64,000 bases of DNA from Rhodoplanes sp963712435 (GTDB lineage Bacteria; Pseudomonadota; Alphaproteobacteria; Rhizobiales; Xanthobacteraceae), in assembly GCA_963712435.1 (NCBI GenBank), contig CAVQIB010000005.1:229032-293031 (forward strand). The letters run 5' to 3'. Below the pieces are notes generated by a model, which saw nothing but the letters and a program-made list of their open reading frames with translations, had not been told where the DNA came from and did no database searches. The first letter of the stretch is position 1; the number at the start of each line of letters is the position of its first letter. Both the position numbers and the translations under genes were made by a program. Shown here in pieces: positions 46,417 through 56,631 of the stretch.

Positions 46417-46433
46417 TCTAAATTAGGCGGCGC

Positions 46434-47504
46434 TCACAGCGCGTAGCGGTCGCGCAGGTTCCGCCGATCCGCGACGATCCGCGCGACGACCTCTTTCTCC
46501 GCCTCGGTCGCAATCAGCGGATCGATCAGGTCGATCTGATTCATGGCGATGAGTTGCAGGATGTCGGTGCGCAGCGCTCCGCGCTTATCGCGCGGGAGCT
46601 GCGGCACCACTTGCAGCCGCTCCGGCATTCGCGCCGGGACCGTCATCGCCGACAGGTCGCGGAGCAGGGATCCGTCGGCCGCATCCAATTCGATGAAGGC
46701 GTAGAGCCCGGCGCCGCTCCGGCGGTCGGGGAACGCTACGATCGCCGCGTCGCGCACCGCGGGGTGCCGCTTCAGCCAGGCGGTGAGCGCAGGCGCGTCG
46801 TTCATAAGGCGCAGCCCGCCGCCCTCGCGGTCGGCGAAATTCAGCATGCCCCGCGTGATCCAATAGTAGACGCGCTTGCCCGTCGCCATCCAGATCCGGG
46901 TGGGCCAGCTCTTGCGCGCGAGCACGCGCCGTTCGCCGGCGGTCAGGCTCGCCGGCGCGTAGCGGCGCTTGTGCTTGAGCAGGTGACGCAGGTCTTCGTA
47001 CGCCATCACGCGAAACAGCCGGGTCCGGCGGCGAAAGCGCGAGGCAAGCTGAAAATCGGTCAGCGCGGCGCGCCCGTCCGGGGTTCTCAGCCAGTTCTGT
47101 TCCTTGGCGAGATCGTTGTGGGTGAGAAGCGCGCGATGCAATGCGCGCAAAGCCCGTTTTGCCGATTGGAAATACGCCGGATCGGCCGTCGGCTTGGCGA
47201 TGTGCAGGGGCAGGCCGTCGATCCACCCGCGGACCAGGCTGCGGCGTCCGGCGAAGAGAAGCGGCGGCGCGATTCCCAGCCTCCCGGCGATGGCGAGCGC
47301 GCGCGCTTCCCGACTGAAGAGGTGACGGGCGAGTGGAAACGACCACCACGGGGCCACGTCGATCCGCCGCAGCACCGCCGCAACCTCGCCCTTCTCGGAG
47401 AGGAAACGGCCGCGCTCGATGGTGCTGAAGACGTCGCGCTTGAGGACGAGCTCGCTGCGAAAGCGGCTCGCGATTTCTCCGGGAACGGCTGCTTCGACGT
47501 CCAT
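46434..47504 (-). CDS. Kinase-like domain fused to an AMP-binding-enzyme C-terminal domain
   Basis: This encodes 356 residues. Residues about 20-235 form a lipopolysaccharide/RIO-type protein-kinase-like domain: RALHRALLTHNDLAKEQNWL is the catalytic loop (H-N-D-x4-N) and ALTDFQLASRFR the metal-binding DFG-equivalent. Residues about 260-356 match the C-terminal mini-domain of acyl-/aryl-CoA ligases: HPAVRDAAIVAFPDRRSGAG, LYAFIEL and LPRDKRGALRTDILQL with the catalytic-Lys region. The ligase N-domain is missing. ATG 47504 begins MDVEAAVPGEIASRF. It is intact and lies upstream of the IS1634 copy, whose right target duplication is 11 bases beyond the stop. Confidence 0.78.
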   Translation of the reverse strand: MDVEAAVPGEIASRFRSELVLKRDVFSTIERGRFLSEKGEVAAVLRRIDVAPWWSFPLARHLFSREARALAIAGRLGIAPPLLFAGRRSLVRGWIDGLPLHIAKPTADPAYFQSAKRALRALHRALLTHNDLAKEQNWLRTPDGRAALTDFQLASRFRRRTRLFRVMAYEDLRHLLKHKRRYAPASLTAGERRVLARKSWPTRIWMATGKRVYYWITRGMLNFADREGGGLRLMNDAPALTAWLKRHPAVRDAAIVAFPDRRSGAGLYAFIELDAADGSLLRDLSAMTVPARMPERLQVVPQLPRDKRGALRTDILQLIAMNQIDLIDPLIATEAEKEVVARIVADRRNLRDRYAL

Positions 47505-47548
47505 CGCCGGGCGATATAGCACAGGCGCGCCGGCCGAAAGAGAGCGCA

Positions 47549-48958
47549 TTACTCCGCAGCGACCCGTGGGCTCCCGGCGATCCATTGTTCGAGGTCGGCG
47601 AGGGCGCGCGCGGTGAGCGCGCGCTTCTTCGCGAGGGTTTTCGCCGCGCCTCTGAGGCGTTCGCCGTTCGGGGCGCGCGCGGGGCTGCTGGCGAGCGGAG
47701 GAAACAGCCCGAAATTGACGTTCATCGGCTGGAACGAACGCGGACCCGCGTCGATCGTTTCCACATGCCCGCCGGTGATATGCCCGAGCAGCGCCCCATG
47801 CGCGGTGGTCGGCGGCGGAGGTTCGAGGCTAGTCCCGAGCCGCTCCGCGGCGGCGAAGCGGCCGGCGAGCAGCCCGATCGCGGCCAATTCGACATAGCCC
47901 TCGCAACCGGTAATCTGTCCCGCAAAGCGCAGGCGCGGCTCCGCCTTCAACCGCAACTCAGGGTCGAGGAGCTTCGGCGCGTTGAGGAACGTGTTGCGGT
48001 GGAGCCCGCCGAGACGCGCGAACTCCGCCGCTTCAAGCCCTGGAATCGTGCGGAAAACCCGGATCTGCTCGTTGTGCTTGAGCTTGGTCTGGAACCCGAC
48101 CATGTTGAACAGCGTGCCGAGCCGGTTATCCTGCCGCAGCTGCACGACCGCGTAAGGCTTCTCCGTGGGCCGGTGCGGATTGGTGAGCCCGACCGGCTTC
48201 ATCGGCCCGAAGCGCAGCGTGTCACGCCCGCGCTCCGCCATGACTTCGATGGGAAGGCAGCCATCGAAATAAGGGGTGGTGAGCTCCCAGTCGTGGAACG
48301 CGACCTTCTCGGCGGCGCGCAGCGCATCGATAAATAACTCGTAACCGGCACGATCGAGCGGGCAGTTGATGTAATCGGCGCCCGAGCCGCCGGGCCCGGC
48401 CTTGTCGTAGCGCGACTGCAGCCAGGCGACCGACATGTCGATCGTGTCGCGATGGACGATCGGCGCAATCGCGTCGAAGAAGGCGAGCGCCGCTTCCCCG
48501 GTCGCTGCGAGAATCGCCGCGGCAAGGGCCGGGGAGGTGAGGGGGCCGGTCGCGACGATCACGCTGTCCCAATCCGACGGCGGCAGGCCCGCGATCTCCC
48601 CGCGATGGATATCGATCAGAGGATGGCCGGCGATCGCTTCGGTGACCGCCGACGAGAAGCCGTCGCGGTCGACGGCGAGCGCGCCGCCCGCCGGCACTTG
48701 ATGGGCATGGGCGGCCGCCATGATCAGCGAGCCCAAGCGGCGCATCTCCTCGTGCAGAAGACCGACCGCATTCGTCCCGCAATCGTCGGAGCGGAACGAA
48801 TTCGAGCATACGAGCTCGGCAAGCCCCGCCGTCTTATGCGCCGCAGTCGATTGGCTCGGGCGCATCTCGTGCAGCGCGACGGGGATGCCGTGATTCGCAA
48901 GCTGCCAAGCCGCCTCCGACCCTGCGAGGCCGCCGCCGATAATATGGACAGGTTGCAT
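47549..48958 (-). CDS. trmFO: tRNA uracil-54 C5-methyltransferase, folate-dependent
   Basis: This is an intact 469-residue flavoenzyme that makes m5U54 in tRNA using methylene-THF and FAD. MQPVHIIGGGLAGSEAAWQL is the FAD-binding GxGxxG; LAELVCSNSFRSDD and YINCPLDRAGYELFIDAL hold the conserved cysteines; MKPVGLTNPHRPTEKPYAVV and QITGCEGYVELAAIGLLAGR are family blocks. ATG 48958 is used; the longer frame to 48979 lacks similarity. It lies 44 bases upstream of the kinase-like gene, on the same strand. Confidence 0.97.
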   Translation of the reverse strand: MQPVHIIGGGLAGSEAAWQLANHGIPVALHEMRPSQSTAAHKTAGLAELVCSNSFRSDDCGTNAVGLLHEEMRRLGSLIMAAAHAHQVPAGGALAVDRDGFSSAVTEAIAGHPLIDIHRGEIAGLPPSDWDSVIVATGPLTSPALAAAILAATGEAALAFFDAIAPIVHRDTIDMSVAWLQSRYDKAGPGGSGADYINCPLDRAGYELFIDALRAAEKVAFHDWELTTPYFDGCLPIEVMAERGRDTLRFGPMKPVGLTNPHRPTEKPYAVVQLRQDNRLGTLFNMVGFQTKLKHNEQIRVFRTIPGLEAAEFARLGGLHRNTFLNAPKLLDPELRLKAEPRLRFAGQITGCEGYVELAAIGLLAGRFAAAERLGTSLEPPPPTTAHGALLGHITGGHVETIDAGPRSFQPMNVNFGLFPPLASSPARAPNGERLRGAAKTLAKKRALTARALADLEQWIAGSPRVAAE

Positions 48959-49023
48959 AGACGGCGTCCGCTCCCGCAAAAGAGCCTCAAAGCGAGGTCT
49001 AGCTTATTTGGGGCGGAGCCGAA

Positions 49024-49052
49024 ACGAAAAGCGCCCGCCAGAGGCGGGCGTT
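49024..49052 (-). terminator. Rho-independent terminator for the small-protein genes
   Basis: AAACGCCCGCC / GGCGGGCGCTTTT on the minus strand form a 9-bp GC-rich stem with a 3-4-base loop followed by TTTTCGTTTC. It lies about 90 bases past the 38-residue gene and would end transcription before trmFO. Confidence 0.8.
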
Positions 49053-49138
49053 TCTAGCAGTTCTGTTACGCAGGACACGACGCTTGACGCTGCTGACCGC
49101 ACTCCCGGCCACGGAGACTACTCATCGGCGCGAGCCGC

Positions 49139-49255
49139 TCAGAACTTGAAAGCGACCCAAGTCAACAGGGGCAGGGTCCACGCAAGAAGCGCAGCCGACC
49201 CGGAGATAATCGTACATGCCAGGCATTTCCCGGCTACATCCTTCACCGCGACCAT
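49139..49255 (-). CDS. 38-residue hydrophobic small protein
   Basis: MVAVKDVAGKCLACTIISGS at the start and TWVAFKF at the end, with a single hydrophobic helix from about residue 10 to 36. A textbook ribosome-binding site (TAAGGAGAACGAAC) sits before ATG 49255, and a terminator lies downstream, so this very short gene is probably real. It is 57 bases downstream of a DUF1127 gene in the same orientation. I recognise no family. Confidence 0.6.
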   Translation of the reverse strand: MVAVKDVAGKCLACTIISGSAALLAWTLPLLTWVAFKF

Positions 49256-49312
49256 GTTCGTTCTCCTTATAAACTGCTTTATTCTTCGCGGATATTGGGA
49301 TGGCGACGTTCG

Positions 49313-49471
49313 TCAGGTGTGCGCGGCTTCCCACGCGATTCGCTGAATGTCGCAACGCGTGATGCCGATATCGGCCAGTTCACGCTCGTCCAGGCGGTTC
49401 AACTCACGAAGACTTTCATTGTACCTACGCCAGACCCGAAGCATCCGAACCAAGCCAGCGACCAGATACAT
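49313..49471 (-). CDS. DUF1127 domain protein
   Basis: This encodes 52 residues: MYLVAGLVRMLRVWRRYNES, then LRELNRLDERELADIGITRC and DIQRIAWEAAHT. The RELxxLdDreLaDIGlxRxdI motif defines DUF1127, very small proteins with an amphipathic N-terminal helix, common in alphaproteobacteria and linked in a few cases to phosphate, stress or RNA-turnover phenotypes. The protein is likely cytosolic. Confidence 0.9.
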   Translation of the reverse strand: MYLVAGLVRMLRVWRRYNESLRELNRLDERELADIGITRCDIQRIAWEAAHT

Positions 49472-49860
49472 GGCTGTCTCCTTTTGCTCTGCAGCAGCGT
49501 TTCCGCCGCGCTTCTTTCGACCCTGTAAATAAACCCCTGGCTGTAAAGAAGAAGGCCTTATGTTGCGACGCAGCTATTCGCATCCCGCATAGGTCGCTAA
49601 GACTTCGTTGACGTTTCCCACGTAATCCGTCGCGTACCGTCGGCGGGCGCTCCCCTTTGCGGGCTGACTCCGCGACGGTTCTTCGCTACGCGTTGACGGA
49701 ATCACCTATTTTGCCGCGGGATAGCCGGCTCGGCGCCACGGGCTGACCTGTGGGCGCCGCAGATTGAGCGGAAACTTCGCTGCCGCGATTTCTGCGTCCG
49801 CGCCGTTCGGCGCGGTGGAGGCTGCGTTACCTCTGCGACACACCTAAAGGAGGAATTTAA
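49472..49860. other. Divergent intergenic region without a recognised gene
   Basis: This is about 390 bases between the DUF1127 start and the Gly-rich gene. It should hold both promoters. The plus-strand end has an AAAGGAGGAATTTAA ribosome-binding site. No other structure stands out. Confidence 0.45.
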
Positions 49861-50364
49861 ATGCGTTATGCTTTGGTTGGCCTTGCGACGGCGGCCGTGG
49901 TCGGGCTCGGGTCCGGGGCGCAAGCCGCGCCGCTGGGCGCGGCAGGCGGGCTCGGCGGCGCGGGCGAAGCGTTGAGTCTCAGTGAGAATGCCCAGTTCTT
50001 CTACGGCGGGGCCCGCTACTGCTGGTACGATGGCTGGCGCGGCCCGGGCTGGTACCAGTGCGGCTTCGGCGCGCGCCGTGGCTTCGGCTGGGGCGGCCCG
50101 CTCGGGTGGCAGGGCTGGGGCCGTGGTCCCTATGGTGGGGGGCGGTACGGCGGTGGAGGCCGGTATTACGGCGAAGGTCGCGGCGGGGGCGGCCCTGGGC
50201 CCGGTCGTGGTCCCGGAGGCGGCATGGGCGCGGGCGGCCCAGGTGGAGGCGCGCGTGCGTTTACCGGCCGCGGCGGAGGTGGACCCGGCCCGGGCGGCGG
50301 TGGCCCGGGCGGTGGACCAGCGGGTCAGGGCGGCAGAGAAGGGGGTTATACCGGCGGTCGGTGA
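49861..50364 (+). CDS. Secreted glycine-rich protein
   Basis: This encodes 167 residues. Signal peptide MRYALVGLATAAVVGLGSGA, cleaved probably after AQA. A short conserved-looking core (LSLSENAQFFYGGARYCWYD, GPGWYQCGFGARRGFGWGG, two cysteines) precedes about 90 residues almost wholly of Gly with Arg, Pro and Tyr. A strong AAAGGAGG precedes ATG and a terminator follows, so it is well-expressed in design. Extracytoplasmic glycine-rich proteins of this sort are typical of Bradyrhizobium relatives; the function is unknown. Confidence 0.75.
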   Translation: MRYALVGLATAAVVGLGSGAQAAPLGAAGGLGGAGEALSLSENAQFFYGGARYCWYDGWRGPGWYQCGFGARRGFGWGGPLGWQGWGRGPYGGGRYGGGGRYYGEGRGGGGPGPGRGPGGGMGAGGPGGGARAFTGRGGGGPGPGGGGPGGGPAGQGGREGGYTGGR

Positions 50365-50390
50365 TATCCGCGATTTTTCGAGGAATCGAG

Positions 50391-50417
50391 GGGCGGAGCG
50401 TGGGCTCCGCCCTTTTT
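50391..50417 (+). terminator. Rho-independent terminator of the Gly-rich gene
   Basis: GGGCGGAGC / GCTCCGCCC (9-bp stem, 4-base loop) is followed by five T residues, 27 bases after the stop. Confidence 0.9.
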
Positions 50418-50530
50418 CGCCGCCTGTGGCAGACTGCATAAAAGAAACGTCGCAGCGTGTGTTTAAGCTTGCCAATTCTCTCCGACCGTGTTGCTCTCGC
50501 AGTGCAACAATCGAGCCGCCGGAGAGGCAA

Positions 50531-50992
50531 ATGGCAAACGATAAACTGGAGATTCGCAGCCTCTTTTTTGAAGACCTCGCGCTGGGGATGAGCGAGTTGA
50601 TGTCGCACACCATCACCGACAGCGACATCAAGGGCTTCGCCGAGCTGAGCGGAGATCGCAATCCGATCCATCTTTCGGAGGAATTTGCCGCCAAGACGTT
50701 CCTGAAAACACGAATTGCCCACGGTATTTACACCGCGAGCTTCATCTCGGCACTGATCGGGATGCGGATTCCAGGTCCGGGCGCGATTTATATTTCGCAA
50801 ACCCTGTTCTTCCGGGCGCCGGTTCGCCTCGGCGACACGGTCGTGGCGAAGGTCGAGGTCGGCGAACTGATGGCCGAGAAGTGCCGCGCGCGGCTAGCGT
50901 GCAGCTGCAAAGTGGGCGACGAGGTCGTGCTCGAGGGTGAAGCTTGGGTGAAGGTGCCGTCGCGCTTGCCACGTCCCGAAAAGGCCGCCTGA
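50531..50992 (+). CDS. MaoC-like dehydratase (hot-dog fold)
   Basis: This encodes 153 residues. GGAGAGG precedes ATG 50531. The (R)-specific hydratase motif is clear: ITDSDIKGFAELSGDRNPIH (catalytic Asp and His) and LKTRIAHGIYTASFISALIG. C-terminal AIYISQTLFFRAPVRLGDTV is as in PhaJ-type enoyl-CoA hydratases. Likely reaction: (R)-3-hydroxyacyl-CoA / enoyl-CoA interconversion, feeding polyhydroxyalkanoate or fatty-acid metabolism. It is intact and a single gene. Confidence 0.92.
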   Translation: MANDKLEIRSLFFEDLALGMSELMSHTITDSDIKGFAELSGDRNPIHLSEEFAAKTFLKTRIAHGIYTASFISALIGMRIPGPGAIYISQTLFFRAPVRLGDTVVAKVEVGELMAEKCRARLACSCKVGDEVVLEGEAWVKVPSRLPRPEKAA

Positions 50993-51144
50993 CGACAATT
51001 CTACACGACGGCGCCCGCCAAAATGGCCGGCGCCGCCGACGCAATAGGCAATTTGTTCAACGTAACGTCAAAAACATTTCGCACCTGCGAATGTTTCATG
51101 TATCTTGAGAAAGGGAGGTTCACCGTGAACAGAAGGAGGGTTAT

Positions 51145-51585
51145 ATGACCCCTCCCAGGGAGTTTTGGGCCGCCCTGAAGGCGCTGCTGCGCCTGTTCAG
51201 GATGCAGGCCACTCGGCCGACCGTGATGGTCGGAGCCGGTAGGGGTGGCGCCGCCATCGAGTGCCCGGCGCTCTCCGAACGCGGACCGGCCGCCGTCGAG
51301 GATAGCTCGGATCTCCTCAAGCGCCGCATGCGCGCTCTGCATCTCGACCCCGACGATCTCGATCGCGCCCCGGCGCGGTTCACCGGCATCAAGACCGGGC
51401 TGTGCAGCCGCTGCGAAGCGCGCGGCAGATGCATGCGCGATCTCGATGAGGAGTTCGCCGATCTCGGCTGGGGCGACTGGCGCAATTACTGCCCGAACGC
51501 GACCACGCTGAGCATTCTGAGCACGTTGCACGAGTGCGAGGAACAGCATAGTCAGATGGGACGGGCAGCCCAGCAAGCGGTATAA
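51145..51585 (+). CDS. DUF6455 family cysteine-motif protein
   Basis: This encodes 146 residues, MTPPREFWAALKALLRLFRM, with a GAAGGAGGGT ribosome-binding site. The C-terminal half (LKRRMRALHLDPDDLDRAPA, GLCSRCEARGRCMRDLDEEF, NYCPNATTLSILSTL) matches DUF6455, which carries a C-x2-C-x5-C-x-n-C pattern suggesting a small metal or Fe-S site. The function is unknown. It is upstream of the decayed amidohydrolase and the nif cluster. Confidence 0.78.
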   Translation: MTPPREFWAALKALLRLFRMQATRPTVMVGAGRGGAAIECPALSERGPAAVEDSSDLLKRRMRALHLDPDDLDRAPARFTGIKTGLCSRCEARGRCMRDLDEEFADLGWGDWRNYCPNATTLSILSTLHECEEQHSQMGRAAQQAV

Positions 51586-51649
51586 AGACCTACAATGAGG
51601 CATGCAGGCGCTCAGACGCTGGCCCTCTGTGCAGGGGAGAGACCGTCGT

Positions 51650-52338
51650 GGCCGCTTGCACCGGGAGCCTCTCGAAGGTGTCGTTGAAGTCGATCAGGCG
51701 GAAATCCCCTTCCGCGAAGGCGACGCATTCTTCGAGCCGGGCTTTAAGGACTTGAAGTTCTGCGGCGCCCTGATCGATGGCCAAACCAACGGCAGTATCT
51801 CGACGATCCGAAGCTTTACCCGTTTTGGGAGCGGGCTGAGGCGCTCGGCACGCTCATCTATCTGCATCCCGCTGACCCGGTGGCGCCTCTCCCGGTGCTC
51901 GCGGGCTACGACAGTTTGGCGCGCGCGACTTGGGGGTGGGGCGTCGAAACCGCCTCGCATGCCTTGCGGCTCATTTTCGGCGGCATCTTCGATCGCTTTC
52001 CGAAGGCGCGGCTCGCGTCGGCCATCTCGGTGAGACGCTGCCGTTTCGGTTGGGCGTCTCACAGCCCGCCGAGCTCTATGGCGTGAAGCTCGGAAGAATT
52101 GATCCGACTATATCCGCGAGAATATCGTGGTGACGACCTCGGGCATGTTCTCGGCGGAGCCGCTCCATTGCACCATCGACGCGCTGGCGCTGACCGGGTG
52201 ATGTTCTCAGTCGATTATCCGTTCGAGTTGAGCGACGCGGCGGGCAAATTCATGGACACGGTGCCGCTCCCCGACGAGGTTCGTGCGGACGTGGCGAGCC
52301 ACAATGCCGAGCGGCTTCTCGGCGTGCATATTAACTGA
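51650..52338 (+). pseudogene. Decayed amidohydrolase (ACMSD/resorcylate-decarboxylase type)
   Basis: Fragments in several frames line up in order with the C-terminal two-thirds of an amidohydrolase: DLKFCGALIDGQTNG, DDPKLYPFWERAEALGTLIY, LHPADPVAPLPVLAGYDSLA, GVETASHALRLIFGGIFDRF, ELYGVKLGR, VMFSVDYPFELSDAAGKF and ADVASHNAERLLGVHIN. The N-terminal metal-binding strand is absent and the region before DLKFCGAL does not resemble the family. Metal-ligand His (ASHALRL) and Asp (SVDYP) survive. Missing N-terminus plus at least five frame changes support true decay here, unlike the indel-only genes elsewhere. Confidence 0.7.
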
Positions 52339-52528
52339 CCACTTGGCGCACCCAGAGTCTTCGCGACTTCTCCGCCGCTCGACGGCAGCTCAGACGCTGC
52401 GCGCGGAGAAGCTTTTAGGCAACCATGGGCGCGAAATTAGGCGCGACAGTCTGCCGATTCTCGCCCATAATTTCCCCAATACGTAGTGACATAGGGAGCG
52501 AAGCAGTAAGGACAATGGAGCGTGTCCG

Positions 52529-54238
<1,710 letters not shown>

Positions 54239-54249
54239 TGGTTCGTTCG

Positions 54250-54294
54250 GATCATCCTCCCCCGCGCAGCGCCGCTTGCGGGGGGAGGATGATC
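54250..54294. repeat. Long perfect inverted repeat after nifA
   Basis: GATCATCCTCCCCC (54250-54263) and its exact inverse (54281-54294) form a 14-bp stem with a 17-base loop, 12 bases past the nifA stop. It could be the nifA transcript end (no T run) or another REP-class element (same CCTCCCCC core as at 22.4 kb). Confidence 0.75.
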
Positions 54295-54376
54295 TCGATG
54301 CGGCCAAGTGCATCGTCGCTCTGATGTATGGACGCTGCGGCGCGCCCGACGCTCCCACGTCTTAGTTCCGACAGTC

Positions 54377-54392
54377 TGTCGGGGGAGCGACA
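54377..54392 (+). promoter_or_regulatory. NifA upstream activator sequence for nifB
   Basis: TGT-N10-ACA matches the NifA binding site exactly (TGTCGGGGGAGCGACA). It is 55 bases upstream of the sigma-54 element at 54448; this is closer than the common 80-150 bases but workable with DNA bending. Confidence 0.8.
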
Positions 54393-54447
54393 TGGCCGAG
54401 AGCCGAGTTGCCGCAAAAAAGCTCGTGAAATCCGGCGTCTGGAGGCT

Positions 54448-54463
54448 TGGCACGCGGCTTGAA
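54448..54463 (+). promoter_or_regulatory. Sigma-54 (-24/-12) promoter of nifB
   Basis: TGGCACG-CGGC-TTGAA fits the -24/-12 consensus TGGCACG-N4-TTGCW with one mismatch. It is 43 bases before the nifB ATG. Together with the TGT-N10-ACA site it makes a standard NifA-dependent promoter. Confidence 0.88.
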
Positions 54464-54505
54464 TGACTGGGTTCGGCGCCGCTCCGGCGCGTGGGAAACG
54501 GACCG

Positions 54506-55986
54506 ATGGCATTTTTCGTGTCGCTCGACGCCTTGGACCGGAAGACGACGGCGGCAGAGATGCGCGGCGCGCGGAAAACTCCGCGGACTCCGGAAGCTAC
54601 AAGCCCCGCTCCGAGCGATATCGCGCCCGAGCTGTGGGAGCGCATCAAGGATCATCCCTGCTATTCGGAGGAGGCGCACCACTATTTCGCGCGCATGCAC
54701 GTCGCGGTCGCGCCCGCCTGCAACATCCAGTGCAACTACTGCAATCGCAAATACGACTGCGCCAACGAGAGCCGCCCCGGCGTGGTGTCGGAGAAGCTGA
54801 CGCCCGATCAGGCGCTGCGCAAGGTCATCACGGTCGCCAACGAGGTGCCGCAGCTCTCGGTGCTCGGCATCGCCGGCCCGGGCGACGCCTGCTACGACTG
54901 GGCAAAGACCAAGGCGACCTTCGCGACGCGTCCCGCGACCATCCCCGACATCAAGCTGTGCATCTCGACCAACGGCCTGGCGCTGCCCGACCATGTCGAC
55001 GAGCTGGCCGACATGAATGTCGATCACGTCACGATCACCATCAACATGGTCGATCCGGAGATCGGCGACGAAGATCTATCCGTGGATCTTCTACAAGCAC
55101 AAGCGCTACACCGGGCATCGAAGCCTCGCAGCATCCTGCACGAGCGCCAGATGCTCGGCCTCGAGATGCTGACGGCGCGCGGCATCCTGACCAAGATCAA
55201 TTCGGTGCATGATCCCCGGCGTCAACGACGAGCATCTCGGCGACGTCAACGCCGAGGTGAAGAAGCGCGGCGCCTTCCTGCACAACATCATGCCGCTGAT
55301 CTCCGATCCGGCGCATGGCACGCATTACGGCCTGACCGGCCAGCGCGGGCCGACGCATGCCGAGCTGAAGGCGCTGCAGGACGCCTGCGACGGGCGGCGC
55401 CAAGCTGATGCGCCATTGCCGCCAGTGCCGCGCCGACGCGGTCGGCCTGCTGGGCGAGGATCGCGGCCAGGAATTCACGCTCGACCAGCTGCCCGAAGAC
55501 GGTCGCCTACGACCCGTCCAAGCGCGACGCCTATCGCGAGGTCGTGGCGCGCGAGCGCGGCGACCACGTCGCGGCCAAGCACGCAGCGGTCGGCGAGCGT
55601 GCACGCGACTCGAAGCGGCGGCGCGGCTGCTCGTCGCCGTCGCCACCAAGGGCGGCGGCCGCGTCAACCAGCATTTCGGCCACGCCACGCGAATTCCAGG
55701 TCTACGAGGCCGGCCCGGAGGGCGTGCGCTTCATCGGCCATCGCAAGGTCGAGCCGACTATTGCCAGGGCGGCTTCGGCGAGGACGCCACGCTCGACGGC
55801 GTCATCAAGACGCTCGACGGCGTCGATGCCGTGCTCTGCGCCAAGATCGGCGATTGCCCGAAGGAGAAGCTGCGCGCCGCCGGCATCGCGACGAGCGACG
55901 CGTACGCCTACGACTACATCGAAACCGCGATCGGCGATTATTACGCGAACCGGTTCGGCGCGCCGCAGCTCGCGCTCGGCGCCTGA
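54506..55986 (+). CDS. nifB: Nitrogenase cofactor biosynthesis protein NifB (frame-broken)
   Basis: This encodes about 490 residues. Radical-SAM domain: HVAVAPACNIQCNYCNRKYD (CxxxCxxC), LGIAGPGDACYDW, INMVDPEIGDE, then across frames MLGLEMLTARGILTKINS, MIPGVNDEHLGDV, HNIMPLISDPAHGTHYGLTG, MRHCRQCRADAVGLLGED. A C-terminal NifX/NafY-like cofactor-carrier domain follows: VATKGGGRVNQHFGHAT, DATLDGVIKTLDGVDAVLCA, YDYIETAIGDYYANRFGAPQ. NifB builds NifB-co (an 8Fe core with carbide) for FeMo-co. About ten single-base insertions between 55070 and 55760 break the frame. GTG 54491 is an alternative start. Confidence 0.95.
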
Positions 55987-56008
55987 TCGCAACAGAGGAG
56001 GAACAGAC

Positions 56009-56203
56009 ATGGCCAACAAGATCATCGCCTCGCAGTGCATGGTCTGCGGCGCTTGCGAATTCGAATGTCCGAATGCGGCGATTCGCACGAAGCGCGGAGT
56101 GTTCATCATCGATGCGGGGCTGTGCACGGAATGCAGCGGTCACTCCGCCGAGCCGCAATGCGCCTCGGTCTGCCCGGTCCCCGACACCTGCGTGCCGGCG
56201 TGA
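56009..56203 (+). CDS. 4Fe-4S ferredoxin of the nif cluster (FdxN/FrxA type)
   Basis: This encodes 64 residues: MANKIIASQCMVCGACEFEC, PNAAI, GLCTECSGHSAEPQCASVC and PVPDTCVPA. Two Cys clusters (C-x2-C-x2-C-x3-CP and C-x2-C-x8-C-x3-CP) fit two [4Fe-4S] centres, with the longer loop in the second cluster common to nif-linked ferredoxins. It has a good AGAGGAGG ribosome-binding site, 22 bases after nifB. It probably supplies electrons for NifB maturation or nitrogenase. Confidence 0.93.
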   Translation: MANKIIASQCMVCGACEFECPNAAIRTKRGVFIIDAGLCTECSGHSAEPQCASVCPVPDTCVPA

Positions 56204-56309
56204 CCGGAATCGTCGCGTGCAGGATATCGATTCCGGCCGCTCGCCGCGGCACCGCCAACTCCGTCTCCCAGCGCGGGAGAGCGAGAAGACATGATCGGAT
56301 CGAAAGCGG

Positions 56310-56631
56310 ATGAAACCATCCGCGCCTGAGCAAGAGGTAGAGATCAGCGCCCCTGTTTCGTGCCGGGCGTAAAGGTGCGGCGACCAAGCTCGTCAAGAAC
56401 GACGGGACCTATCCGCATCGCGACATCGGGGACATTCTGGTGCGCAAGGGCGATGTCGGCTATGTGCGCGACATCGGCACGTTCCTGCAGCGCTTCTATG
56501 TCTATGCCGTCGAGTTCGTCGATCGAGGGGTCGTGGTCGGCATGCGCGGACGCGAGCTCGTTGCGGCCGACCAGGCGGAAGCAGCGGTCGCGCCGGAGCG
56601 CGATGCGAGCGTTCAGGAGCCTGCAGCATGA
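56310..56631 (+). CDS. nifZ: NifZ (5' half frame-broken)
   Basis: This is an approximately 105-residue protein, MKPSAPEQEVEISAP, then with frame changes around 56358-56385, TKLVKNDGTYPHRDIGDILV and RKGDVGYVRDIGTFLQRFYV, YAVEFVDRGVVVGMRGREL. The central SH3-like KNDGTYPGxxxGxxLVxxGDxGYVRDIGTFLQ.Y block is the NifZ family signature; NifZ assists maturation of the P-clusters of NifDK. ATG 56310 is chosen for the reconstructed N-terminus; a stop (TAA 56370) appears if the frame is read uncorrected. Its TGA overlaps the nifT ATG. Confidence 0.85.
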
